DNA of 64,000 nt from Geobacteraceae bacterium (GTDB taxonomy: Bacteria; Desulfobacterota; Desulfuromonadia; Geobacterales; Pseudopelobacteraceae): positions 1 through 64,000 of the forward strand of contig JANXYR010000062.1 of NCBI GenBank assembly GCA_025355965.1. Reading direction: 5' to 3'. Shown here in pieces: positions 1 through 7,865 of this stretch. Each line of letters begins with the position of its first letter. Positions within the stretch are counted from its first letter, which is position 1. Made by a program: the position numbers and the translations under genes. The notes beneath the pieces were generated by a model. It saw nothing but the letters and a program-made list of their open reading frames with translations, did no database searches and was not told the origin of the DNA.

Positions 1-129
1 GGCGTTCAGTCGGGCTTCAACGCCTTCAATTTTATCATTCAGGGAGCAAACAGTCTCCACGGTGATCTGCATTTTGCTATCCATCGATTCAAGCAAAATC
101 ATCAAATGGTCTTTTTGCAGTTTTGTCAT
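1..129 (-). CDS. Hypothetical protein, 3' end cut by window edge
   Basis: This leftward reading frame starts with ATG at 129 and is still open at base 1. A good ribosome-binding site (GAGGGG, about 6 bases before the ATG) precedes it. The 43 visible residues begin MTKLQKDHLMILLESMDSKM and look amphipathic and helical, like the start of a small coiled-coil protein. I do not recognise a named family and no function can be assigned. The frame is too short to test codon use, so the call rests on the ribosome-binding site and the unbroken frame. Confidence 0.5.
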   Translation of the reverse strand, partial: MTKLQKDHLMILLESMDSKMQITVETVCSLNDKIEGVEARLNA

Positions 130-390
130 AACATACCCCTCGACTGATTTAGAGCTGGAAAATATCACGGCGAACTCAGGTTCGTCAAAGTATTTCATCT
201 CTGGTATGTGACAAAGCCGACCCTGATAGTTTACTTATTCTCTTGCAACTGCAAAATAAAGCAGCGTCTCCCAAGATCCCTTTTGATCACAACCGCTTTT
301 ATGTCAATTTGAGCCGTTTATAACCAATAAATTATCACAGTGGACTTATAATCGGTACTATGTCCCCGGAATAATCCTTCTTTTATTCTT

Positions 391-420
391 AATAGATAAA
401 TAGATAACAACGTCCCCCTA
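391..420 (-). repeat. Dispersed GGGGGACGTTGTT repeat, copy 1
   Basis: Read leftward this is TAGGGGGACGTTGTT followed by ATCTATTTATCTATT. The same sentence recurs near 4871, 5040 and 12497 in the other orientation. It lies in the 393-base gap between the partial gene at the left edge and the exoprotein gene. Apart from this repeat and the terminator at 441-473, I see nothing else in that gap. Confidence 0.6.
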
Positions 421-440
421 GCCCTTCCCCGTAAAACAAA

Positions 441-473
441 AAGACCCCGCCTCCTTGAGAGAGACGGGGTCTT
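441..473 (-). terminator. Intrinsic terminator of the exoprotein gene
   Basis: AAGACCCCG at 441-449 pairs perfectly with CGGGGTCTT at 465-473 around a 15-base loop. Read leftward, the stem runs into TTTGTTTT, as expected for a rho-independent terminator about 50 bases after the exoprotein stop codon at 523. Confidence 0.85.
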
Positions 474-522
474 AATTTGTTGCTTACCCTCGATTAGATG
501 AGGGGCATCTCTTTAGGGGAGA

Positions 523-3500
523 TTAGGCCAGAGTAATAATGCCTGCTGCAGCTGTACCAGTAGCTACAGTACCAACAAGAACTATTGCTTCTGTTACAGT
601 AGCAGCTGATGTTGAACCGTCAGCATCGTACACAAACAGAGTATCAACACCAGTTGCAGATGTGGCAAATGTGTGTAGTGTTGCATCGTAATTACCACGA
701 ACCAGCGATGCAGTTGCACCAAGTGCCGTAGCGACGGTAGTACCACATGCACCAGTGAAGGTAGCGTTCATAGCCGCAAGGTTGATCGAATCACCTGCAT
801 GCAGCCCGGTAACAACATCAATGCCAGTCAAGTCAGTAATCGCTGCTGTTGCCATTGCTGCAGCAGTAGCGGCGGACAATGTTTGACCAGTTGCTGTCGT
901 AACGATGCCATCATGCACACCAGCGGCGTGAGTACCGAAAGTGATTGTATCAGCACCAGCAGCACCAGTGATCAGGTTGCCACCTGTACCAACTGTGATT
1001 TTGTCAGCACCTGATCCACCAGTGATAACGTTCAAGCCGTTGCCAGCGGTAATCGTGTTAATGCCAGCAGAACCAACAACGTCAATGGTGTTATTACCAT
1101 TGCCGGCAGTAATGGTGTTAGCGCCAGCTGCACCGTGGATCGTGTTGTTGCCGTTACCAACAGTGATGAAATCGTCTGCTAGTCCGCCAGTGATAGTGCT
1201 GTTGCCATTTCCGGAAATAATGGAGTTGCCTTTGCCGGCAATATCGGTACCGGTCAGAGCATTGTTGCCGTTACCAGCCTTGAGGGAGATACCATTGGCA
1301 GTTGCTGCTCCAAAGTTCAAGGTCACAGCACCAGTCACTGCAGAGGCATCAACGACGGAGTTGACGTTCAATGGCAGAGCGCCTGATGTAATGCTTACGG
1401 TACCAGCGCCAGTTACGTTCACGTTGGTCAGTGCTGTGGAACTAGTCAAAGCAGTGATAACGATGTTATCGGTAGCGGTCAGGTTCAGAGTCTCAATACC
1501 GGCCAGGACAGGTGTGGTCAACGTGAATGTGTTGACAGTGGAAGATCCGTCGCTGACAGTCAAATTAATGGTATCCAACTGCCCTACCGTTGTAGCCCCT
1601 GTCACGCCAATGGTTGGTGTGGAGTTTGCTGTAATGGTCATGGCACCTGCTTGTGTTGCGTTAAGACCTGTAACAGCAGTTACACCTGACATAGAAACAC
1701 TGGTGAATGCAGAGCCGGTGAACAAGCTCACATCTGCGGCAACAGCGGTTTGCAGAACTTCAAAGTTGATGAACTTGGCAGCGCCAGTGGTTGCGAAGTC
1801 AGCTACGTTGGCAAGGATCAGCTTGTCAGCTGTACCTGCGCCACCATCAACCACCTTAGTTTGCAGTGCACCACCGTTGGTTGTAACAGTATCAACACCA
1901 GAACCACCGGTGTATGTCTGTCCGGCACCTACGGTAATTTTGTTTGACCCGCTGTTGGCGCTTGCATCAATAACAGCAGCAGCAGCAAAAGTCGTTGTGC
2001 CAAATGTTAGGCCAACAGTACCGGTGAGGTTCACTTTGGTAGCCAGCGTAGCAGAAAGAGCAGTCAGTACGTTGGTAGCTGCGCCGGTGCTGGAAACGTT
2101 TACAGTTGTTGCATTAACATCAGTGTATGTACCGGCTGTGATGCCGCTGAGCGTGAAGTTTTGTGTGTGGGCTGCAGTTGCATTCACTACCGTAACGTCA
2201 TTAATCATGCCGGTTGCCGACACATTTGTGATTGCCAGACCTGTTGCAGTTGTGGCTGCAGCGTTGTTCAGAGTCAATGAAGTCAAGGTATTGCTCAGAA
2301 CAGAGGCGTCGGTGATTGTGTTAGCAGAACCATAGTTACCGGTAACCGTTGCACTGGCCAGAGCCGTGTTGGTTGTAGCAGTTACAGACATGCTGTCAAC
2401 AAGAAGTGCTTTAGCGGCATCAGCAGCAACAACTGTATTGGCGGCAGCCAAAGCAGCTGCGGCAGTAGCGTCATTTGCGACGTCTGCAGCAATGGCAGCT
2501 ACGCTTGCAGCAGTAGAAGCGGTCTGGAGCGGGGTCAAAACTAGTTGGGCGGCTGTGCGAGCTGCGGCAGTGCTAGTCACAAGACCTGTCTCGAATGCTA
2601 AATCGATCGCAATCTTGTTAGCAAGAGTAATTGCGCCGGCATTGTAAGCTGTTTTTGTAGCCAACTGGATGGACAGCAGGGTGCCCTGGTCTGCCGCTAC
2701 GTTGGTAGCATTAGTAATGGCAGTTGCCAATGTCGCCTGAGCAGTAACCACTGCAGCGGCAGCAACCTTTGCCAAACCTGACACATCGGAATCTGCGCCC
2801 GCAGCAACATTCACCGTATTAGCTGCAGTTTGAGTTGCTACGTTAGCGACGCGGGTTGCAAGAGCAACCGCATCTGTTGCTGTTGCAGTAACGGATGTAC
2901 CGTTTGTGAAGGTGATCCCGGCATTCTTTGCAGATGCTGTCAGCGCGCCAGCACCCTTTACAGCTACGGTACCACTGTCAAAGGTATTGGTCGCGGTAAC
3001 GGTATCTGCTGCCGCTGTAGTCGCACCAACGCTGATGTTACCAGCCGTGCTGTTAGCAACAGTAATATTTTTACCGCCATTGACTGACACGCCGGCAATG
3101 CCGTTTGCGATGGCCACATCTGTGGTAGCAGCTGCAACAACGCCAGCAATGTTACCAGATGAAGCAACATTCAATGTTGTCAAACCAGTCCAGCCGGTTA
3201 CGTCTGCGGCTGTGATTGCTGCTGCCGATGTCAAGTTGGCAATTTCTACATTTTTTACAGTTGCGCCAGTGGCAGCAGTCAAATCGCCACCAAATACAGC
3301 ATTTATTGTATCAATTCCGCCACCACCATCGACAGAGTCCAGCGAGCTAAAGGTGTTTACTGGAGCGTTGATGACATCGTTACCAGCGGTGCTGGTTGAT
3401 CCGGCAGAACCAAGCAAACCTGGAATAGCGTCAATACCAGTAGTGAGAGTGAAAGTCTGGCCAGCTGCTGCACCCGATGATGTTAAGGTAGTGTCGATCG

Positions 3501-3897
3501 CTGTCGCTGACACAGTCGGAGTTGTATCCGTGATAGTAGTAACTGTTGCATCACCAAGTTTCATGGTTGTGCCGTCGTATGTTACGTTTATTGTACCATT
3601 TGAAAAGGTCAGTCGAGTGCCGTTTGCATCGTCCTGTACTACAGCACTGGCTAATTCTGATTTTGTAGCACCAACTGTCTGGTACACATGAATTACATTG
3701 CCTTGCTTCTGGAAGGAATAGCTTGAATTAGTACCACTAAAAGCCATTCGCTCAACACTCTGATTGAGTGTTACGCCAGAAACGCCGCCTGCGATCGTAA
3801 CAACTTCATCTGAACCTGCAGTATCGTTACCAACTATAATCTCACTGTTGTTACTTGCTACCCAATTGTCATTTACACCTAGATAAACCTTTGCCAT
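523..3897 (-). CDS. S-layer/RTX-like exoprotein, probable type I secretion substrate
   Basis: The product has 1124 residues, is very rich in Ala, Thr, Val and Gly, and has no classical signal peptide. Residues 1-118 resemble an N-terminal domain common in large type I secreted proteins (VERMAFSG, FQKQGNVIHVYQ, LTFSNGT). Residues about 150-250 contain DSVDGGGGIDTINAVFGG and WTGLTTLNVASSG, typical of beta-strand-repeat S-layer proteins of the RsaA/SapA sort. Residues about 350-500 are an Ala-rich, probably helical stretch. Residues about 876-990 carry degenerate Ca-binding-type repeats (GNGNNTI, TAGNGNNTI, GGSGADKI). The end (DTLFVYDADG...) resembles type I secretion signals. AGGAGG precedes the ATG. 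It lies 51 bases downstream of a lipoprotein gene, probably in one operon. The likely exporter is the system at 14.8-19.2 kb, which is inferred. S-layer subunit and surface adhesin are both possible. Confidence 0.85.
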   Translation of the reverse strand: MAKVYLGVNDNWVASNNSEIIVGNDTAGSDEVVTIAGGVSGVTLNQSVERMAFSGTNSSYSFQKQGNVIHVYQTVGATKSELASAVVQDDANGTRLTFSNGTINVTYDGTTMKLGDATVTTITDTTPTVSATAIDTTLTSSGAAAGQTFTLTTGIDAIPGLLGSAGSTSTAGNDVINAPVNTFSSLDSVDGGGGIDTINAVFGGDLTAATGATVKNVEIANLTSAAAITAADVTGWTGLTTLNVASSGNIAGVVAAATTDVAIANGIAGVSVNGGKNITVANSTAGNISVGATTAAADTVTATNTFDSGTVAVKGAGALTASAKNAGITFTNGTSVTATATDAVALATRVANVATQTAANTVNVAAGADSDVSGLAKVAAAAVVTAQATLATAITNATNVAADQGTLLSIQLATKTAYNAGAITLANKIAIDLAFETGLVTSTAAARTAAQLVLTPLQTASTAASVAAIAADVANDATAAAALAAANTVVAADAAKALLVDSMSVTATTNTALASATVTGNYGSANTITDASVLSNTLTSLTLNNAAATTATGLAITNVSATGMINDVTVVNATAAHTQNFTLSGITAGTYTDVNATTVNVSSTGAATNVLTALSATLATKVNLTGTVGLTFGTTTFAAAAVIDASANSGSNKITVGAGQTYTGGSGVDTVTTNGGALQTKVVDGGAGTADKLILANVADFATTGAAKFINFEVLQTAVAADVSLFTGSAFTSVSMSGVTAVTGLNATQAGAMTITANSTPTIGVTGATTVGQLDTINLTVSDGSSTVNTFTLTTPVLAGIETLNLTATDNIVITALTSSTALTNVNVTGAGTVSITSGALPLNVNSVVDASAVTGAVTLNFGAATANGISLKAGNGNNALTGTDIAGKGNSIISGNGNSTITGGLADDFITVGNGNNTIHGAAGANTITAGNGNNTIDVVGSAGINTITAGNGLNVITGGSGADKITVGTGGNLITGAAGADTITFGTHAAGVHDGIVTTATGQTLSAATAAAMATAAITDLTGIDVVTGLHAGDSINLAAMNATFTGACGTTVATALGATASLVRGNYDATLHTFATSATGVDTLFVYDADGSTSAATVTEAIVLVGTVATGTAAAGIITLA

Positions 3898-3910
3898 GTG
3901 TTGCCTCCTG

Positions 3911-3949
3911 TTTTTTTTTGTAGTTAACTTCTAGATTTAGATTTAGATT
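3911..3949 (-). repeat. A9 tract and three TAGATT units between lipoprotein and exoprotein genes
   Basis: The 51-base spacer holds three tandem TAGATT hexamers (3932-3949), touching the lipoprotein stop codon. Nine T at 3911-3919 form an A9 run read leftward, immediately before the AGGAGG of the exoprotein gene. Both tracts are of the kind that changes length by replication slippage. Confidence 0.6.
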
Positions 3950-4458
3950 TAAAACTGAATTGTGCCTGTTCCCAGTATCGAGTTGAATTTTGTTACTGAA
4001 TATAGTAGCGAGTTATTCATTGCTGGCAAATTAACAATAATAGTCTGCGAAGGTGAAACAGACCACGTAATAACAATACTGCCATCACTGTCACTGTTAT
4101 TTTGTACTGAAGGTGTTGCCAATCCAGCTGGGAATATAAGTTTGTCGCCAGCAGCAAAACCGGTAATGACTGCTGTATACGCTCCTGCCGGAAGAGTATA
4201 TGTCTTGTTGGCGCCAGTTGCGTCAAAAGTCCCACCAGTGATTGGCACTGTAATTGAAGTACTTGCTAATGTGGTGGTGGTAGTTGCACTTGTTACTGTG
4301 GTGGTGGTTGCACCAGCTACTGTGGTGGTGGTTGCACCAGCTACTGTAGTTGTGGTTACTGCAGGCGTGGTATCGTCACTACTGCTACCGCAACCATTAA
4401 CCATCATCATTGCTGCCAATAAACCTGCTGTACCAAACATCATTAAATACTTTTTCAT
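3949..4458 (-). CDS. Thr-rich lipoprotein paired with the exoprotein
   Basis: The 169-residue product begins with a lipoprotein signal peptide (MKK, a hydrophobic core, then lipobox VNGC with Cys23). A Ser/Asp patch follows, and then a linker of TTTTVAGA-type repeats at about residues 30-68, a likely site of O-glycosylation. The rest is a beta-rich domain containing TYTLPAGAYTAVITGFAAGDKL, a motif I associate with large secreted repeat proteins. AAGGAGGT lies before the ATG. The gene heads an operon with the exoprotein gene 51 bases downstream and has a good promoter at 4583-4611. An outer-membrane anchor or assembly partner for the exoprotein is a reasonable inference; no enzymatic motif is visible. 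Confidence 0.8.
   Translation of the reverse strand: MKKYLMMFGTAGLLAAMMMVNGCGSSSDDTTPAVTTTTVAGATTTTVAGATTTTVTSATTTTTLASTSITVPITGGTFDATGANKTYTLPAGAYTAVITGFAAGDKLIFPAGLATPSVQNNSDSDGSIVITWSVSPSQTIIVNLPAMNNSLLYSVTKFNSILGTGTIQF
4271..4366 (-). repeat. 24-bp tandem repeat in the lipoprotein linker
   Basis: Two identical 24-base units (4295-4318 and 4319-4342) are flanked by one degenerate unit on each side. Each encodes eight residues of the TTTTVAGA linker. Since 24 is a multiple of three, copy-number change would lengthen or shorten the linker in frame. Confidence 0.85.
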
Positions 4459-4582
4459 GTCTACCTCCTTGTTTTTTGCTTCTGTTTTTTATCCTGCACC
4501 CTAGCCAAAATAACCTTATCACAACAAAAGAGCGATGCAACACCTCCCCTTTCATTTTGAAATTTTATTTTCGTGAATAGTC

Positions 4583-4611
4583 TAGATAATACCAAAACAA
4601 TACTTTGTCAA
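4583..4611 (-). promoter_or_regulatory. Sigma70-type promoter of the lipoprotein-exoprotein operon
   Basis: Read leftward, TTGACA (4611-4606) is followed by a 17-base spacer and TATCTA (4588-4583). The -35 box is perfect. Transcription would start near 4576, giving a leader of roughly 115-120 bases before the lipoprotein ATG. Confidence 0.6.
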
Positions 4612-4870
4612 GCATGATATTCGTTTAAAGCTGGCTTTGAGGCCATTTTCAACAGATTGGCTTGCTGTATATAATAACCGTGATTAAAAATAAACAAAAA
4701 AATGCATCCTGAAAGGCGGAGGATGAATCTAATTTACCGACAAATATCATTGGGCATGGGTTTAAAGCCTATTAACGGAAGATTTATGGATTTACCGTGG
4801 TTAATCAGAAAAGACCTTTAATCCACTAACGGCGCTAAATTACACAAACTTGGGGGGGGATTTCGAACTT

Positions 4871-5067
4871 TAGGGGGACGTTGTTACGTATTTATAACTA
4901 TCCCAAGCATAAGCCTTAACGCAAGGTCGCAAAGGCGCTAAGACGCAAAGAAAATATTGAAAGGCAGGGTTTAACCAAAAAGATTCTTCTTTACCTTTGC
5001 GACTTTGCGCCTTTGCGTTACAGAAAAGTGTAGCAATCCAAGGGAAGTTGTTTTGTATTTATAACTA
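4871..5067. repeat. Direct repeats flanking an inverted repeat
   Basis: Bases 4612-5109 hold no gene that I can support. Two direct copies of the dispersed motif (TAGGGGGACGTTGTT at 4871 and AAGGGAAGTTGTT at 5040, both followed by GTATTTATAACTA) flank an imperfect inverted repeat. Its arms are CGCAAGGTCGCAAAGGCGC at about 4920-4938 and the region CTTTGCGACTTTGCGCCTTT at about 4996-5015. The whole resembles a non-autonomous intergenic element of about 200 bp. Confidence 0.6.
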
Positions 5068-5109
5068 GAGGCACCTGCTTCTTGTGGCGTTAAAAGAAAA
5101 GGGGACGGT

Positions 5110-5433
5110 TTAGACTCCTGAAAAAATAACATCCATGGCAGCAAGAATATCCGGGCGCATAAAGGCAATTGACCCGACTTTACCACTAAGCTCTTTTGTG
5201 CGTATAGCTGTCATGAGATGCGCCGCCAATACAACTTCTATGTCTCCAAACAGGAACACCGGATTCGCTTTTTCAATAAAATCCATGTTTCTCTCCCTGG
5301 CGATTTTTGCGGACAAAAGAGGTACAACAACTCTCGTATTGCAGCCCGATAAAAGGTTGTGCTGAATATCAACCAAAAAAGGGGCCGCCTTAGAACCCTT
5401 TCCACTATTCAGATAAACATCAAATTGAGCCAC
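5110..5433 (-). CDS. ccdB: CcdB-family toxin
   Basis: The 107-residue product matches the CcdB pattern along its length: an N-terminal FDVYLNSG strand, LVDIQHNLL, RVVVPLLSA, a central NPVF strand and a C-terminal helix ending in a hydrophobic residue pair then Gly (DVIFSGV, compare NLMFWGI of the F-plasmid toxin). CcdB toxins poison DNA gyrase by trapping its complex with DNA. The usual C-terminal Trp-Gly is Ser-Gly-Val here, so gyrase poisoning may be altered; CcdB-fold toxins with other effects are known. Its start overlaps the stop of the antitoxin gene by one base, so the two are translationally coupled. Confidence 0.85.
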   Translation of the reverse strand: MAQFDVYLNSGKGSKAAPFLVDIQHNLLSGCNTRVVVPLLSAKIARERNMDFIEKANPVFLFGDIEVVLAAHLMTAIRTKELSGKVGSIAFMRPDILAAMDVIFSGV

Positions 5434-5681
5434 TAGAAGAGTCTCCTTTCATCACTTAACAAACCGTACTCTTCTACAAAATCGTTGATGTCACCGATTG
5501 CCTTATTATTCTTCTCTAGCCACTCTTTCTCTCGTTTTTTCTTCCCGTAATCGATGAGACACCCCTCAAGCATGCCGGACAAATTGATATTGTCTTCACG
5601 CGCTATCAGGAGCAAATCAGCGCGAACCGTAACGTTTGTGGGTTTTCTTTTTACTCTTGTTTTACTATTGACGAGTTGCAT
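5433..5681 (-). CDS. ccdA: CcdA-family antitoxin
   Basis: I chose the ATG at 5681 (82 residues) because GGAAGG lies just upstream; an upstream in-frame ATG at 5711 lacks such a site. The N-terminal half (KPTNVTVRADLLLIAREDNINLSGMLEGCL) is the ribbon-helix-helix DNA-binding domain of CcdA. The C-terminal half (EWLEKNNKAIGDINDFVEEYGLLSDERRLF) is the toxin-wrapping tail, with the family's ending of acidic and aromatic residues. It precedes the toxin gene, as in the F-plasmid pair, and should repress the operon through the palindrome at 5730-5748. Confidence 0.85.
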   Translation of the reverse strand: MQLVNSKTRVKRKPTNVTVRADLLLIAREDNINLSGMLEGCLIDYGKKKREKEWLEKNNKAIGDINDFVEEYGLLSDERRLF

Positions 5682-5729
5682 ATGATGTTTCCTTCCCACG
5701 TTTATTAGCAAAAATGTGCATTACTATAG

Positions 5730-5748
5730 TTGATGTTATACACATCAA
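5730..5748 (-). promoter_or_regulatory. Palindromic operator candidate of ccdAB
   Basis: TTGATGT (5730-5736) and ACATCAA (5742-5748) form a perfect 7-base inverted repeat around 5 bases, about 50 bases upstream of the ccdA start. This is where an autoregulating CcdA dimer would be expected to bind. No promoter with standard spacing stands out here. Confidence 0.45.
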
Positions 5749-5841
5749 TTTTTTATATTATGCGCATAACACATGTCAAGGATAAAACGTGGAACGGGAC
5801 TATTTGTTATCTTCATACTGTTTTTATTTAAGTAGACACTA

Positions 5842-5883
5842 TTCCGGTTTTTATTTGACTTACCGGAACCCATCCAATAGAAT
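5842..5883 (+). promoter_or_regulatory. Promoter of the glycosylation operon with overlapping palindrome
   Basis: TTGACT (5855-5860), a 17-base spacer and TAGAAT (5878-5883) form a good sigma70-type promoter 55 bases upstream of the GT2 gene. The -35 box sits between the arms of an inverted repeat, TTCCGGT (5842-5848) and ACCGGAA (5862-5868). That is a plausible operator, though no regulator gene is adjacent. Confidence 0.55.
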
Positions 5884-5938
5884 TTTACGATTTTACAATG
5901 AGATAAATTCCACTTTATAATTTCACCGAGATGGAACC

Positions 5939-6880
5939 ATGAATATAGAACATTCACAAAATGAGCCTGAACTGACCGTAATCATCCCAGCTTTCAACGA
6001 AGCTTGTGGAATCCTGACCTTTCTGGACCTCCTCCAGAACGCACTGTCGGGATGTTGTGCTGATTTTGAGGTATTGGTGATTGACGACGGCAGCCGGGAT
6101 GAGACATGGCCGCTTGTACGTGATGCCGCTTCGCACTTTAGCTGGCTCCGTTGTCTCCGTTTCACACGCAATTTCGGTAAGGAAGCGGCGGTCCTTGCGG
6201 GGATGCGCCATGCGCGCGGTCGGGCTCTTGTCGTAATGGATGCCGATGGCCAACATCCGCCGGAACTGCTGCCAAAACTTCTCGCACCCTGGCGTTCAGG
6301 GAGCGCCCATATCGTCGCCGCGCAAAAGAAATGCGGCTCAGTTTCGCTGATGTCGCGCTTCAACACTTATACCTTCAACAGGCTGATGCACGCTTTGACC
6401 GGACTTGACCTGGCTAACGCTTCCGATTACCGATTGCTTGACCGCTCTGTCGTTAACGCGTTGTTGGCTTTTCCGGAAAAAGTGCGCTTTTTCCGCGGTA
6501 TGACCGTCTGGACCGGCTACAGCATGGTGCAAGTTGAGTTTGAGGTGGCGCCTCGCATTGCCGGTACAAGCCAATGGAGTACCGGACAATTGACCAGGCT
6601 TGCAATTATTGCCATTACGGGATATAGCGCCAAACCGCTTAGTATGATTTTTTGGCTGGGGATGTTCGGGATGGCTGCCGCGCTGCTGCTATTTTTGCAA
6701 GCAATCTATTCGTGGTTTGCAGGGACAGCTGTATCAGGGTGGTCGTCACTAACGGTTGTCATTCTATTCTTCGGCTCGGCAAACCTGCTCGGTGTCGGCG
6801 TGCTTGGAGCGTATCTGGCGCAGATTTTTGATGAGATCAAGAGAAGGCCTGAATATATTGTGGGAGAAACAGTTGAATAA
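5939..6880 (+). CDS. GT2 polyisoprenyl-phosphate sugar transferase (GtrB/ArnC-like)
   Basis: The 313-residue product has the family 2 glycosyltransferase fold: VIIPAFNE near the start, DDGS at residues 49-52 and DADGQHPPE at 101-109, which bind the nucleotide sugar and metal. Two transmembrane segments follow (about residues 233-258 and 265-290), with a short cytoplasmic tail. This is the layout of GtrB, ArnC and DPM1-like enzymes, which move a sugar from a nucleotide donor onto undecaprenyl phosphate at the inner face of the membrane. The lipid-linked sugar would be used by GT-C enzymes such as those encoded downstream. It is the first gene of a rightward cluster. The donor sugar cannot be told from the sequence. 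Confidence 0.85.
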   Translation: MNIEHSQNEPELTVIIPAFNEACGILTFLDLLQNALSGCCADFEVLVIDDGSRDETWPLVRDAASHFSWLRCLRFTRNFGKEAAVLAGMRHARGRALVVMDADGQHPPELLPKLLAPWRSGSAHIVAAQKKCGSVSLMSRFNTYTFNRLMHALTGLDLANASDYRLLDRSVVNALLAFPEKVRFFRGMTVWTGYSMVQVEFEVAPRIAGTSQWSTGQLTRLAIIAITGYSAKPLSMIFWLGMFGMAAALLLFLQAIYSWFAGTAVSGWSSLTVVILFFGSANLLGVGVLGAYLAQIFDEIKRRPEYIVGETVE

Positions 6881-6900
6881 ATACTAAAACCCAAAAACAA

Positions 6901-7024
6901 TTTTTACAGGGATAAAAGGGATAACGGCGGATAATTTCAAAAGCAAAATAGTTTGGGTTAGGCAATAAAGCTTTCTGTCTTTCAGGTTTTATCCGCCTTT
7001 ATCTTTCTTTATCCCTGTAAAAAA
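6901..7024. repeat. Imperfect inverted repeat with GGCGGATAA arms
   Basis: TTTTTACAGGGATAAAAGGG and the following ATAACGGCGGATAA (6901-6934) are mirrored by TTTTATCCGCCTTTATC and the following TTTCTTTATCCCTGTAAAAA (6987-7024). The 124-base element fills the gap between the first two genes of the cluster. It could fold as a long hairpin in RNA, partly separating expression of the GT2 gene from the genes downstream. Confidence 0.7.
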
Positions 7025-7028
7025 GCTT

Positions 7029-7856
7029 TTGAAGTTAAAAACAAACCCATTATTTAACAGAGCCCAATTCAGTAGACCCTTTGGTAAAAATATGACCCTC
7101 ATCTTCACCCTCCTCATATCGCTGGCTTCACTCAGCCCCGCCTTCGCAGGCAACATAACTTTTACTTTCGAGTTGCATGGCAATCAATGCGTTGTTGTCA
7201 ATAAGGGCGACAGCGCGGCGTATTATCCCGTTGTGCTTCAGCTTGGCCGAGATGGTCAATGGCTGCACCTGAAGGCAACAACGCAGCTGTCGGAACTGCT
7301 CCCCGGGGGGATGCTGACGGAAGATCTGGGCGAGATTCCGACGGGAGCATATACTGATATCGCCGGTTTACGGGTGGTAATGATTCGCTTTTTCGACCAG
7401 ACGGGTGTCTCGTTTGGCCAGGTTTCCCTGCTTCGCTCCCCGCCCCATAGCAGTTATAAAATGAAGGCCCGTTATGCTGATGGCCGCTTGACGCTTGAAG
7501 CCCCCCCTGAGGGAAGCGGCATACGCGCCACCTGGGTACTCGCGCCATTCGAAGAAGGGATCCTCCCTATTTCCGGAGCGCTCTCGTTTAAACATAAGCA
7601 GCCCCCCGCCACTCGTATCGAGTGGCTTCAGAAACATTCCGCAGTAATCGAAACCGGCGCAGCTATGCCGACTGCCATGCTGCTGCATGAGACAGCTGAC
7701 GGGTTAACGATGCAAGCGGTTCAAATGGCCCGTACTAAAAAGATCGAGCAGCGAACGGCATGGCTTTACATGAAGAGTGCATTTTATATTGTCGGCGGAC
7801 TCTGCGGCCTTTTAGGAATACTGCTCTGTAAGAATAAATCTGTCTGCAAAAGTTGA
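7029..7856 (+). CDS. Exported membrane-anchored protein of unknown function
   Basis: I do not recognise this 275-residue protein. It has an N-terminal signal sequence (TLIFTLLISLASLSPAFAGN) preceded by basic residues, a roughly 200-residue beta-rich extracytoplasmic region, and one C-terminal transmembrane segment (about residues 248-265) ending in basic residues. The frame can begin at TTG 7029 or at ATG 7092; neither has a good ribosome-binding site. The longer form gives the signal sequence its basic N-region, but its start sits at the edge of a repeat. It lies between a GT2 gene and two GT-C-like genes, ten bases before the next one, so a role in glycan assembly or anchoring is inferred from position only. 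Confidence 0.65.
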   Translation: MKLKTNPLFNRAQFSRPFGKNMTLIFTLLISLASLSPAFAGNITFTFELHGNQCVVVNKGDSAAYYPVVLQLGRDGQWLHLKATTQLSELLPGGMLTEDLGEIPTGAYTDIAGLRVVMIRFFDQTGVSFGQVSLLRSPPHSSYKMKARYADGRLTLEAPPEGSGIRATWVLAPFEEGILPISGALSFKHKQPPATRIEWLQKHSAVIETGAAMPTAMLLHETADGLTMQAVQMARTKKIEQRTAWLYMKSAFYIVGGLCGLLGILLCKNKSVCKS

Positions 7857-7865
7857 GCTATTAAT

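Noticed and set aside
941-2335. A 464-residue open frame on the plus strand within the exoprotein gene
   Set aside because: It is Pro/Val/Ala-rich antisense of a repetitive GC-rich coding sequence, has no ribosome-binding site, and the leftward frame has a strong start, motifs and terminator.
4271-4366. Possible CRISPR-like repeat
   Set aside because: Units are directly tandem without spacers and encode an in-frame Thr-rich linker.
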